Below the pieces are notes generated by a model. The model was not told the origin of the DNA and made no database searches. It was given only the letters and a program-made list of their open reading frames with translations. DNA of 64,000 nucleotides from Pictodentalium vernedei (Eukaryota > Mollusca > Scaphopoda > Dentaliida > Dentaliidae), in contig CM062297.1 in the NCBI GenBank assembly GCA_031216915.1, forward strand, positions 364,015,704 to 364,079,703, in the 5' to 3' direction. Every line of letters begins with the position of its first letter. Within the stretch, counting starts at the first letter, position 1. The position numbers and the translations under genes are program-made. This document shows, piece by piece, positions 9,030 to 19,597 of the stretch.

Positions 9030-11914
9030 ATAAGTGGCCCCAGGGGCCTGAGGGCGCTCACCTGACATGGTAGTCTAAATATCAAACCAGGGACTTGACT
9101 TGAATAAGCTGCATAAGCCCCTCCTAAGAAAAGCATATACCATCTAGATGAAGCAATTGTGCCCACACAATACACAGTATTTTCCTTCTCTTTTCAGTTC
9201 CTGCACTTTTACGTCCCAAAATTGAGATAAATGCATAAAAACAAATTTTTTTCCCAAACAAAATATTTTCAGCCTAAAATTTTTCTTCTTCTTAAAACGC
9301 ATAAAAAACCAAATGAAAGTGTCAATGACACTGTAGCTCAACTTGTCAAGACAAAGACATGTACATGTATAGTATGTGACACAGCAATGACAAACTTCTA
9401 GATAATGACCTGATAACAAAGGTACATATAAAGTATTGTAACGGTCTATACATAAATACTGACCGTTGCCTGTAACAAATGTATAGGTAAAGTATTGTAA
9501 AGGTGGGTGACAGTCAGATGGTAAACTAGAAAAAAATCTTTGAGTCCCAGAGTGGGTCTGACTGAACCCCAAAATATTTGTTCTCATAGCACAGTGATAA
9601 CAAAGGCACCCCAAAACACACTCATTCCTGTCCCAAGGTGAAAACAAAGGTACCCAAGAAGTTTCGTGAAGATCAGTTCACAAATATGAGCTGTGTATAA
9701 GTTGTGACAAAAAACTGATTGGACCTAATTTCGGTACAAAATGGCCACTGGCAGCCATCTTGAATTTTGGACCGCACCCAGAAACACTCGTTCTCATCCC
9801 AAGGTGATAACAAAGGTACCCAAGAAGTTTTGTGAAGACCGGTTCATAAATACAGCCTCTAGCGCGAGCCGTATTGACATGTGCACTTACAGTGTGTAAG
9901 TAGCAATGAATAAATCAAAGTTCATCTAATTTGCATAATTTCTGCACAAGAAAAAACCTGTACTATATGTGATGTATTCCATGTTACTAAACATTCATAC
10001 AAAAATTTATTCAAATCAGAACTTTCATACAGAAGTTCTGTACAAAAGACTGATTGCACTAATTTTGGTACAAAATGGCTGCTGGTGGCCATCTTGAATT
10101 TTGGACCACACCCCAAAACACTCGTTCTCATCCCACGGTGATAACAAAGGTACCAAAGAAGTTTCGTAAAGATCGGTTCATAAATACGGCCTCTAGCCTG
10201 AGCAGTATAGAAGTTGTGTACAAAAAACTGATTAGACCTAATTTCGGTACAAAATGGCCACTGGCAGCCATCTTGAATTTTGGACCGCACCCAGAAACAC
10301 TCGTTCTCATTCCAAGGTGATAACAAAGGTACCCAAGACGTTTCGTGAAGATCGGTTCATAAATACAGACTCTAGCCCGAGCCGTATTGACATGTGTACT
10401 TACTGTGTGTAAGAAGCACTGAAAAAATCAAAGTTCATCTAATTTGCATAATTTCTGCACGAGAAAAAAAACCTGTATTATATGTGATGTACCCCATGGT
10501 ACTAAACATTTACACAAAAAATTATTCAAATCAGCGCTTTCATATGGAAGTTCTGTGCAAAAATCTGATTGCACCAAATTTTGTACAAAATGGCTGCCAT
10601 CGGCCATCTTGAATTTCGGACCAGACCCCAAAACACTCGTTCTCGTCCCACGGTGATAACAAAGGTAACCAAGGAGTTTCGTAAAGATCGGTTCATAAAT
10701 ACGGCCTCTAGCCCAAGCCGTATTGGCATTTGCACTTACAGTGCTGAAAGTAACACCAAAAAACATCAAAGTTAGTCTAATTTGCATAATTTACGCACGA
10801 GAAAAAAACCCGTATTATATGTGATGTATCCCATGGTACTAAACATTCATACAAAAAATTATTCAAATCAGAGCTTTCATATGGAAGTTCTGTACAAAAA
10901 ACAGATTTCTGCATCGTCGGTACAAAATGGCAGCTGGCAGCCATCTTGAATTTTGGACCTCACCCCAAAAAACTCGTTCTCGTCCCACAGTCATAACAAA
11001 GGTACCCAAGAAGTTTTGTAAAGATCGGTTCATAAATATGGCCTCTAGCCCGAGCCGTATCCAATTGTTGACAGACAGACGGACGACGGGCCATGGCAAA
11101 AGCTCAAATTTGGCTTCGCCAAAGTTGAGCTAAAAACTAAATTCTTGATTTTGGTCCCACCAGGACCCCAAATTTTCAGTGTAAAAAAAAAAAAAAATTT
11201 GTCTTAAAATTGACCAAAACGCATAAAAAACAAAAACAAAAATTTTCCGGATTTTGGTCCAAAATTTCCAAGTCAGGAATGGGGCCCCAAATTTTCAGCC
11301 TAAATATGAACCCAAGGACTTTGCTTAAACAAACTTGAATCTCACCCCCCTAAGGATGCTGCATACCAAATATCAAAAGATTCTTATTGGTAGATCTGAA
11401 GAAGAAGATTTTTAAAGAATATCCCCCATACTGCACTAATTTAAACATTTGGGCTCCCATAGAGAGCCCAAATATGGACCCAGGGAATTGATTTCAATAA
11501 ATATGTGAAACAATTTTCCAAAGATGTTATATGTGAAATTTGAAAGCTTTTGGAGCAGTGGTTTGGGAGAAAAGTAGTCTTATTAAGTACTTATGACCCA
11601 ATAAGCCCTCATATCAAATTTGGTTCAAATCTGCTTCTCGGTTTGGAAAAAAAAAATTTTGGGAGTGGCAAAAATTCTTGCCCCTCCCATAACAAAGGCA
11701 ACACACCTCTGCTCAATATGAGCCGAAACTTAATTTGCATAAAAATCAAAATGGCCCTATATAACCACTACTTACATGAAATTTAATTCAAATGTGGCCA
11801 GTGGTTTAGGAGAAAGAGGCTCAAACACCACCTTCATGCAGGACGACGGACAATGGACGACGGTCGAAGAGTGATGAGAAAAGCTCACCCTGACTTTCAG
11901 TCAGGTGAGCTAAA
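9030..11914 (+). mobile_element. Helentron-like non-autonomous element A1, interrupted by B1
   Basis: A 13-nt palindrome GGCCCCAGGGGCC at 9036-9048 is followed by the subterminal motif GCTCACCTGA at 9056-9065. Its exact reverse complement TCAGGTGAGC lies at 11901-11910, inside the 3' hairpin AGCTCACCCTGACT...AGTCAGGTGAGCT. The body (9075-9312, then 11136-11880) is split by B1. The split is confirmed by the uninterrupted equivalent at 63.75-63.95 kb, where GCATAAAAAACC continues into TTTCCGGATTTTGG. A GACGACGG microsatellite (11841-11866) precedes the 3' hairpin. The layout matches HINE/pearl-type elements; no replicase is encoded. Exact outer bases are uncertain. Confidence 0.75.
9313..11135 (+). 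mobile_element. Helentron-like non-autonomous element B1
   Basis: The 5' end carries the palindrome AGTGTCAATGACACT (9318-9332) and then GCTCAACTT (9336-9344). The 3' end is the hairpin 11101-11131, whose right arm holds AAGTTGAGC (11122-11130), the exact complement. The interior has repeated units marked by CAAAATGGC near 9737, 10070, 10248, 10585 and 10922: three long units of about 335 bp and one short unit of about 178 bp. A short ACAGACGGACGACGG stretch precedes the 3' hairpin. All minus-strand frames here are by-products of the repeats. Confidence 0.85.
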
Positions 11915-11989
11915 CAAGAGGCCCCACGTGGCCTTAATCGCTCACCTGACAAAGTGACTCTAAGAAGTATTTTAGGTCACCTTCACCAT

Positions 11990-13250
11990 GTCATGCCTCA
12001 TCATTAACTGGTTGAGTGATAGATTTTGTTTGAAGTTCAACATTTGTTACCTAAAATTAGTTTTATTTAAAAGCGTTGGTGTGTGGCCAATCTCCAATGA
12101 TTTTTAATAAAGCAAATTTATCTCTGCAGACAAACTGGTTTAGCATGAAGCACAAACAAGGAATGTGAAGAGATAGCCTTGGACATCTCTCCCCAACTGT
12201 GGATATCTTCCATGTGCTACATGTATATATTTGCATGCAAGAAAACAAAAATTTTCACAAATTTTCCAAAATATTAGTTTTTTTTATCATCATTGGAACA
12301 AGCTCAAACAGCTTATTCCAATAGGGGTATGGGAAGATCAGGTATATTTTTGAGACAGAAATGTGAATATATAAATAATGGTGTTTTTTTGTGAATGATG
12401 CTGGAGAATTTTGCGTAAAGATATGGTAAATGGTTTGTTCTAGATACAGAATGATGCAAAAGTATTTAAATTTGATTAGGCAAGTTGTTCCTATAATGCA
12501 TTTAAAAATTGAAGTAACTGTTTTTTTGCTGACAAACTTTTAGATGTGTGTGTCTGTGTTTGTGTGTGTGTGTGTGTGTGTGTTTGTGTGTGTGTGTGGG
12601 GGGGGGGGGGGGGGTAAAAGTGTTCTTGCAAACAAAATTCCTGAATAAATGGAAAATTTTATTTTTTGTGTGAAAGACATAGTGCGTGAATGTTGATTGG
12701 AACAAGCTTAGAGAGCTCATTTTAATGTGAAGTCATAAAGCTGTACGAAATTCTGGAATAACTAAAAAAAATTGCTTTTTTGACTCAAAAAGCATGGTGT
12801 GCGACCTCTCATTGGAATGAGCTCAAAACGCTCATTCCAATGGGGTATTTACAAGCGATAAGTACATGTATGTTTAAGAGACAAAAATTAAAATTTGAAT
12901 AGCGATTTTTGCGAAGAATGCTGACAAGTTTTGGCAGTTATGCTGGTAAAAAGGTAAGATATGCAAAGTGGTTGTTTTTTAGAGGCGACATTTAATTAAG
13001 GAGAATTAACCCTTGATTACTGAGGTAACTTCTAAAAGTACTGAAATTTCATGGAGCAATGTGAATAACAGACAACAGTTGCCTAAAAATTTCATGAATA
13101 ACTAAAATTTTTATTCCTTTGTCTCGAAAACATGGCATATGACCTTTGTTGGAATGAGCTGAATGCGTGTGTTCCAATGAGGGGTCATAAAATTTGAACG
13201 GAGATTTGTGTGAATAATGCATTAGTACTGCTAGATTTGGGTAAATGGTT
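11990..13250. repeat. Inserted block of palindromic P1-like repeats within A2
   Basis: The element A sequence stops near 11990 (compare A3 at 32409-32460) and A-type sequence resumes by about 13340. In between are at least three imperfect hairpins of the TTGGAATGAGCT family (12291-12337, 12808-12842, 13149-13183). Each is followed by a similar stretch ending GTGAATRATGC...GGTAAATGGTT. The GT/G-rich tract at 12544-12614 also lies here. It looks like a tandemly amplified MITE; its borders are not sharp. Confidence 0.5.
12544..12614. repeat. (TG)n microsatellite running into 17-nt poly-G
   Basis: TG repeats with a few interruptions (12544-12597) are followed by G at 12598-12614. The minus-strand frame through it, rich in His/Thr, is an artefact. 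Confidence 0.95.
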
Positions 13251-13340
13251 CACCCTGGATACCACCCCTTCTATAGTAGATCTTTTCTGCAAATTTTGTC
13301 TAAGATTCTATCAACTTTACAAATAAATACGTTCATGAAT

Positions 13341-15600
13341 CACAATCAGATCCACCCCACAATGTTGCTTACCAAATATGAAAAGATTCTGAAGCTGGAT
13401 CTGGAGAAGAAGATTTTTTAAGAAATTTGCGTGAAATGCACTAAGTTCGAATTCGAGCTTCTATAGTGAGCCCAAATATGAAACTAGGAAGCCGATTTGA
13501 ACAAACTTGAATCAGATCCACCCCACAATGTTGCATACCAAATATCAAAAGATTCTGCCTGCTGGATCTGGAGAAGAAGATTTTTTAATAAATTTGCCCG
13601 AAATGCACTAAGTGCAAATTCGGGCTTCTATATTAAGCCCAAATATGAATTCAGGGGGCCGATTTGAACAAACTTGAATCAGATCCACCCCGCAATGTTG
13701 CATACCAAATATCAAAAGATTCTGCCTGCTGGATCTGGAGAAGAAGATTTTTGAAGAAATTTGCCCGAAATGCACTAAGTTCGAATTCGAGCTTCTATAG
13801 TGAGCCCAAATATGAATCTAGGAAGCCGATTTGAACAAACTTGAATCAGATCCACCCCACAATGTTGCATACCAAATATCAAAAGATTCTGCCTGCTGGA
13901 TCTGGAGAAGAAGATTTTTTAATAAATTTGCCCGACATGCACTAAGTCCGAATTCGGGCTTCTATATTAAGCCCAAATATGAATCCAGGGGGCCGATTTG
14001 AACAAACTTGAATCAGATCCACCCCGCAATGTTGCATACCAAATATCAAAAGATTCTGCCTGCTGGATCTGGAGAAGAAGATTTTTGAAGAAATTTGCCC
14101 GAAATGCACTAAGTTTGAATTCGAGCTTCTATAGTGAGCCCAAATATGAATCCAGGGGGCCGATTTGAACAAACTTGAATCAGATCCACCCCGCAATGTT
14201 GCATACCAAATATCAAAAGATTCTGCCTGCTGGATCTGGAGAAGATGATTTTTTAAGAAATTTGCCTGAAGTGCACTAAGTTCGAATTCGAGCTTCTATA
14301 GTAAGCTCAAATATGAATCTAGGGAGCCGATTTAAACAAATTTGCATCAGATCCATCCCACAATGTTGCATACCAAATATCAAAAGATTCTGCCTGCTGG
14401 ATCTGGAGAAGAAAATTTTTTAAGAAATTTGCCTGAAATGCACTAAGTTCGAATTCGAGCTTCTATAGTGAGCCCAAATATGAATCTAGGAAGCCGATTT
14501 GAACAAACTTGAATCAGATCTACCCCGCAACGTTGCATACCAAATATCAAAAGATTCTGCCTGCTGGATCTGGAGAAGAAGATTTTCAAAGAAATTTGCC
14601 TGAAATGCAGTAAGTTCAAATTTGGGCTCCTATACTGAGCCCAAATATAAACCCAGGGGGCCGATTTGAACAAACTTGAATCAGATCCACCCCACAATGT
14701 TGCATACCAAATATCAAAAGATTCTGCCTTCTGGATCTGGAGAAGAAGATTTTTTAAGAAATTTGCCTAAATGCACTAAGTTCGAAATCGGGCTCCTATA
14801 CTGAGCCCAAATATGAACCCAGGGGGCCAATTTGAACAAACTTGAATCAGATCCACCCTGCAATGTTGCATACCAAATATCAAAAGATTCTGCCTGCTGG
14901 ATCTGGAGAAGAAGATTTTTTAAGAAATTTGCCTGAAATGTACTAAGTTCGAAATCGGGCTCCTATACTGAGCCCAAATATTAACCCAGGGGGCCGATTT
15001 GAACAATCTTGAATCAGATCCACCCCACAATGTTGCTTACCAAATATGAAAAGATTCTGCCTGCTGGATCTGGAGAAGAAGATTTTTTAAGAAATTTGCC
15101 TGAAATGCACTAAGTTCGAATTTGGGCTTCTATAGTAAGCCCAAATATGTATCCAGGGGGCCGATTTGAACAAACTTGAATCAGATCTACCCCGCAACAT
15201 TGCATACCAAATATCAAAAGATTCTGCCTGCTGGATCTGGAGAAGAAGATTTTCAAAGAAATTTGCCTGAAATGCAGTAAGTTCAAATTTGGGCTCCTAT
15301 ACTGAGCCCAAATATAAACCCAGGGGGCCGATTTGAACAAACTTGAATCAGATCCACCCCACAATGTTGCATACCAAATATCAAAAGATTCTGCCTGCTG
15401 GATCTGGAGAAGAAGATTTTTTAAGAAATTTGCCTGAAATGCACTAAGTTCGAAATCGGGCTCCTATACTGAGCCCAAATATGAACCCAGGGGGCCGATT
15501 TGAACAAACTTGAATCAGATCCACCCTACAATGTTGCATACCAAATATCAAAAGATTCTGCCTGCTGGATCTGGAGAAGAAGATTTTTTAATGTTTTTCC
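13341..15600 (+). repeat. Tandem array, 14 units of about 167 bp, with higher-order structure
   Basis: The landmark CTGGATCTGGAGAAGA recurs near 13396, 13562, 13728, 13895, 14060, 14228, 14396, 14564, 14732, 14898, 15062, 15231, 15398 and 15565. Neighbouring units differ more than distant ones. Two 84-codon shadow frames on the minus strand, at 14443-14697 and 15110-15364, are nearly the same, which gives a 667-bp (four-unit) higher-order period. Earlier units alternate in a two-unit (about 335 bp) pattern. Confidence 0.9.
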
Positions 15601-16330
15601 CATTGCCTACAGTGTTAAAAAGTGCTGACTCAGCACTTTTTCAAAGTCCCGAAACTGTACCCTATGATAAAACCGATGGCAATTTTTTTTTACCAATTCT
15701 TTCTGTTGGTCCTAAGGAAGCTGCACACCAAATAAAAATTCTCAGTGCCGTGCAGTTTTGGAGATATGGGCGTTTTAAATTTTTTCTATTTTTAGCTCCT
15801 GCGGTTCCCACGGGGCTGCGGGAAAATTTTTTTTTGCATAAATCAAGTACTCATGACCCAATAAGCCCTCACATAAAATTTGGTTCAAATCAGCCTCTCG
15901 GTTTGGAAAATAGAAATTTTGGGTGGGGCAAAAAAGTTTGCCCCTCTCATAACAACGCCAAGTATAGCCCCACAAACTTCTCTTGAACAAATCTGAGTCT
16001 ACACCTCAAAAGGAAGCTGCACACCAAATATCAAGTCTCTGCTACTGCTGGTTCATGAGAAGAAGATTTACAAAGATTTTGGTGCCCCTTGGGGGCGTGG
16101 CACCACCCAGGAGGAGGGGCAACTTCATTTGAACAAATCTGAATTGGCATTAGGTAATAAACATTTAGCCAACATTTGAATAAAATTGGGCTAGTGGTTT
16201 AGGAGGAGAAGTCGATAATGTAAAGTTAACGCCGGACGGACGACGACAGACGACGGACGACGGACGACGGACGCCGGACAGAAAGTGATTAGTAAAGCTC
16301 CCCTTGAGCTTCGCTCAGGTGAGCTAAAAA

Positions 16331-18205
16331 TTGATTGGCCTACGCCACACATTCACTTAGCAGCCATCTTACTTAATGAAATTATTACATATCATGATTT
16401 TGGCTCGGAAAAAGAGCCTCTCAGGTTCAAAGTGCTAACCCTTTTTAGGTTGTTTACTAACCCTCTGAATCAAGGTTTAAAACATGGCATAACTGGATCA
16501 ATCTTTGCTAAATCGATCAATCTTTCTAAGAGTTTAATTTCGTCAGCAAAAACATATTAAACATTTGCTACCACATTTTATAATCAGACTCACATCTACA
16601 CATGAATTGCTGTCCCAGTTTACATTAAGTAAATGTCTGACATTACTTTCTTATAGTGAATTCTTTAATAAGCTGCATTGAAAACAGACTAGATGTTCAC
16701 TTCATGCACAGTGGAAAATGGTAGCATAACCCAGTAAGAGTTACAATATTAATATTGTTGTATTGGAGGTCCTCTTGAAGTATGTACATAGGCATCTGTT
16801 TGGTTAATGCATAGTTGTAACATATTATCTCCCTTGATGTGCTCACTGGTGGACAATCTCCCTTTGTTGTCAGTCAGTAATAAAGCTTCAAAGTGACAAC
16901 TCATCCAAAATAGTTAATCTTCTCAATTAAGTGTCATTGCTATTACTGAATCAGTGGTTCATATAATTTTACCCTACTGGCAGACATGTTAAGTTTCACG
17001 ATTTTGGCGGGAGGCTCCCAATGTTTTTATGTCATCTCCTGACCTCACGATCAGGGGACAAATTCTCATGATTTTGAGACCCCATATTTTGTTTTGCAAA
17101 CTTGCATCTCGAGTTTTCAGTTTACTGAACTGACTACTATAAATTAGCTGAGAGAAACCTGGAAGATTGAAATAGTATTTCAAACAAATTGCCTCACATT
17201 TGCCTGGTCTGGAGGTAATAACTGAGAAAAACATTAAAAAATATAATTCTGTAAAAACGAACCCCAACTGTTGAAATTAGGAGAGATTTTGGTGAAAATA
17301 TTGGAGTGAGTAACCAACAAAAGTGATTTGAATATCACGAGTCACTTAAATAAAAATTAATAAAATCACAATCACTGGCGACGAGGATTTAAAATGGTTG
17401 CGAGGATATTTGTTTGTATATTTTGATTTTTACTCGCCATTTTGATGTCTGGTTTGTAAAACTGTTTTGTCATCTTCATGGAACAAAATGAGTCAATACA
17501 TGAACTGGACAGATCTAAATTGCTGCCTCATTCTCCAATTTTGCCATCATATCTGTGAACACTCAGTTTGGTCAGTTTCTGATAAAAGAGTTTTTTTTCA
17601 ATGTTGTGGTTTTTCTGTCATGGATTGTGAGCCGTATTGTTTCAAAGTTCCCATTTGTAAATTTGATCGTGGATAATTTGTCCACTTGAAAATGATCTTG
17701 TTAGGCTCTTCACAGAATAAAAATTCTTCAGTTATTTCAATTTTTGTATAAAAAATATTTCTTCTCATAACATTTTGTCATTTGTAAATTTTATCTCTTT
17801 TGATGTGATTCTCGCCGATATTCATTGGCACTGCACTATTTTTTTGTCAGTCATTGTTTGTATATATTGTCATTGTGACTGATGAATTGTGAATACAGCT
17901 CACGGCAGCATCATTGTTCACTGACTGTAAATTTTTATCCCTGTGCAGTTGCTGGCTGTCAGCTAACATTTTGTTGCAATTATAGTTGGAAATAATTGTC
18001 TGTATCCAAAGTCAGTGGAAAATTATTGTAAAATTCAGTACAGTACAGTAGTTCAGATAATTTGTATATTTTCGGTGCGGAAGTGATGGTGTTCTTTTAA
18101 TTGCTTTCAAGAAATTCAGACCTTTTTACCCTCTTCACTCTGATGTCAAAATGACAAGGTTTCAGCAGCAAATATTTCCCATAATGCAGTTTGCTATTTA
18201 ACCAA
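16331..18205. other. Non-coding stretch with one dispersed repeat
   Basis: Positions 16760-16980 (CTTGATGTGCTCACTGG and flanks) are repeated with divergence at about 25386-25610. The rest of the stretch is AT-rich with scattered stops. I see no splice-consistent exon series, RNA gene or terminal repeat. Confidence 0.5.
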
Positions 18206-18206
18206 A

Positions 18207-18251
18207 TATATCTTGTTTGGCAGAGCTCAGTGCTCTGTCAAACAAGATATA
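18207..18251. repeat. Hairpin of the GTTTGACAGAGC family
   Basis: A near-perfect inverted repeat has 20-nt arms (TCTTGTTTGGCAGAGC / GCTCTGTCAAACAAGA) around a TCAGT loop. It is the same hairpin as in the middle of the pogo-like MITE at 7106-7156, but here without the MITE ends. Confidence 0.85.
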
Positions 18252-18831
18252 ATTGGCTAAATTCATGGTTAAAAAGAGGAAAAACAGAGCGATTAAGGAA
18301 AATTTGATTGCACTACCAGAGTGTCAGGGGTTAAGGGCCCAAATTACTTTCAAAGTTTTTGGTCAATTACTAAGTCTACAGTTACCGGAATTTTCAACAA
18401 ATATACAATTTTTTTTTTATGAAAATGAGGTGCATAACTCTTCAAACAGCTTCCATTGACCAGTTGCCAAAATAAAGAAATTGGATGAACATGATGCAAA
18501 CAAGCTCATCAAATGTAGAAGGAGAAGGAGGTCCCTTGAATTTAGTGATCTCCTGAGATAAACAGATTAAGCATGAATGTGTGGTCAGACTGGTTAATAG
18601 AAGGAAAGATAACAACTGTACCTCCAGGCAAAGAACGACCAGACAAAGAATCATTTTCAAAAACTAAAGGCAATTCTGTGGACAGTGCCATCAGCTAAGG
18701 ATAGTGTTTCAAAGTTTGAAGATGTTCATTGGTATGCCAAGGTACAGCTACTTCGGAAGGAAGGACAAGACCTATAAACAAAACTTGAAACAAAAAATTG
18801 TTTGTGCAAAGGAAACCTGTACGGAAACAGG

Positions 18832-18964
18832 CCAGAAAATAAGCAGTCTGACATTTGCAGAATGAGGTACCCAGAGGGTGAATTTGATGATGCAGGGTAG
18901 CATCACTAAATTCACCACCCTCTGAGGACCTCATTTTGCAGATGTCAGTCTGTTTATTTTCTGG
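18832..18964. repeat. 133-bp imperfect palindrome
   Basis: The arms of about 60 bp (outer sequence CCAGAAAATAAGCAG...) fold on each other with a centre near 18898. TGTACGGAAA occurs on both sides (about 18818 and 18966), which could be a 10-bp target duplication. A half copy (CCTCTGGGGACCTCATTCTG...) lies at 51140-51190. It is MITE-like. Confidence 0.75.
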
Positions 18965-18967
18965 CTT

Positions 18968-19582
18968 GTACGGAAATGTCCTATATGATTCCTGTAGGAA
19001 AATATAGGAATCATACAGGGTTGCAATAGGAATGATGAGTGTATGACAAGAAAATTATGGGAGTCATTTTTCCTATAGGAATCCTCTATTCATTCCTATA
19101 GGATTTTTCATTTATTTATTGAACTACTGGGAGATGCAGTATTCCTATAGGAACTCTGCTCACCTTTAACAGTTCAGTCTCTTCAGATTCAACTAAATAT
19201 TTAAGACTTGTATAGGATAATTATAGCAAATTTATGGCAATTACAGGAAGGCATTTTTTTATCTGTAAATTATAGATCAATTTAAGTAAAGGTCTATCTC
19301 CTTTAATAAGCAGATTTTTTTTCATTTCAGCCAAATGAAAACAGTTTCATATACATGTAGCCCTGTCAATTAGAAGTGTTTGCATCAGCAAACTCTTCTA
19401 ATCGACAGGGCTACATGTACTATACACCTATAGGAATATATTGTGTTTCCTATATGGATTCCTTCAGGATTCTACTAATTTGCATACAAATTACCTGTAA
19501 GTTTCCTATAGGAAACCTTTGTGAATTTCATGTAGAAAACCTCTAGGAATCCTATATTGATTCCTATAAGAGTGTTTCATAT
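18968..19582 (+). mobile_element. Inverted-repeat DNA element rich in TTCCTATAGGAA, copy 1
   Basis: This non-coding element of about 615 bp has many copies of the palindromic words TTCCTATAGGAA or CCTATAGGAATC. In its middle (19353-19418) is a hairpin ACATGTAGCCCTGTC...GACAGGGCTACATGT. A second copy lies inverted at 53901-54718. Outer ends TACGGAAATGTC and TATGAAACACTC are only weakly inverted. No transposase is seen. Confidence 0.75.
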
Positions 19583-19597
19583 GGGAACTATTAAGAG

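Larger units (their letters stand above)
11915..16330 (+). mobile_element. Helentron-like non-autonomous element A2 with long core array
   Basis: The 5' palindrome AGGCCCCACGTGGCCT (11919-11934) is followed by GCTCACCTGAC (11940-11950). The 3' complement TCAGGTGAGC is at 16315-16324, in the hairpin AGCTCCCCTTGAGC-TTC-GCTCAGGTGAGCT. Before it lies the microsatellite GACGGACGACG... (16225-16278). The core is 14 tandem units of about 167 bp (13341-15600), then unique A-family sequence (15600-16220) shared with 11.4-11.85, 46.1-46.85 and 62.4-63.15 kb. A block of foreign repeats occupies about 11990-13250. A2 begins directly at the end of A1. Confidence 0.8.

Noticed and set aside
9922..10326. 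Minus-strand frames with HFVPKLVQSVF and related text in B elements
   Set aside because: The same text repeats with the B core units and the frames end at unit boundaries; they are repeat shadows.
11100..11131. Rho-independent terminator-like hairpin followed by A/T-rich sequence
   Set aside because: It is the 3' terminal hairpin of element B1; a bacterial-type terminator makes no sense in this context.
14443..15364. Similar 84-codon minus-strand frames (FFSRSSRQNLLIFGMQ...) suggesting a gene family
   Set aside because: They are translations of the 167-bp tandem units of A2 and recur wherever the units occur (also at 33.0-33.4 kb).
13341..15600. Regular repeats with spacers, superficially CRISPR-like
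   Set aside because: The whole 167-bp unit is repeated without unique spacers, the context is eukaryotic, and no cas genes exist.
16285..16560. 91-codon + strand frame starting in the A2 3' end
   Set aside because: It begins inside the A2 hairpin and continues into unrelated AT-rich DNA; it shows no similarity to any protein I know.
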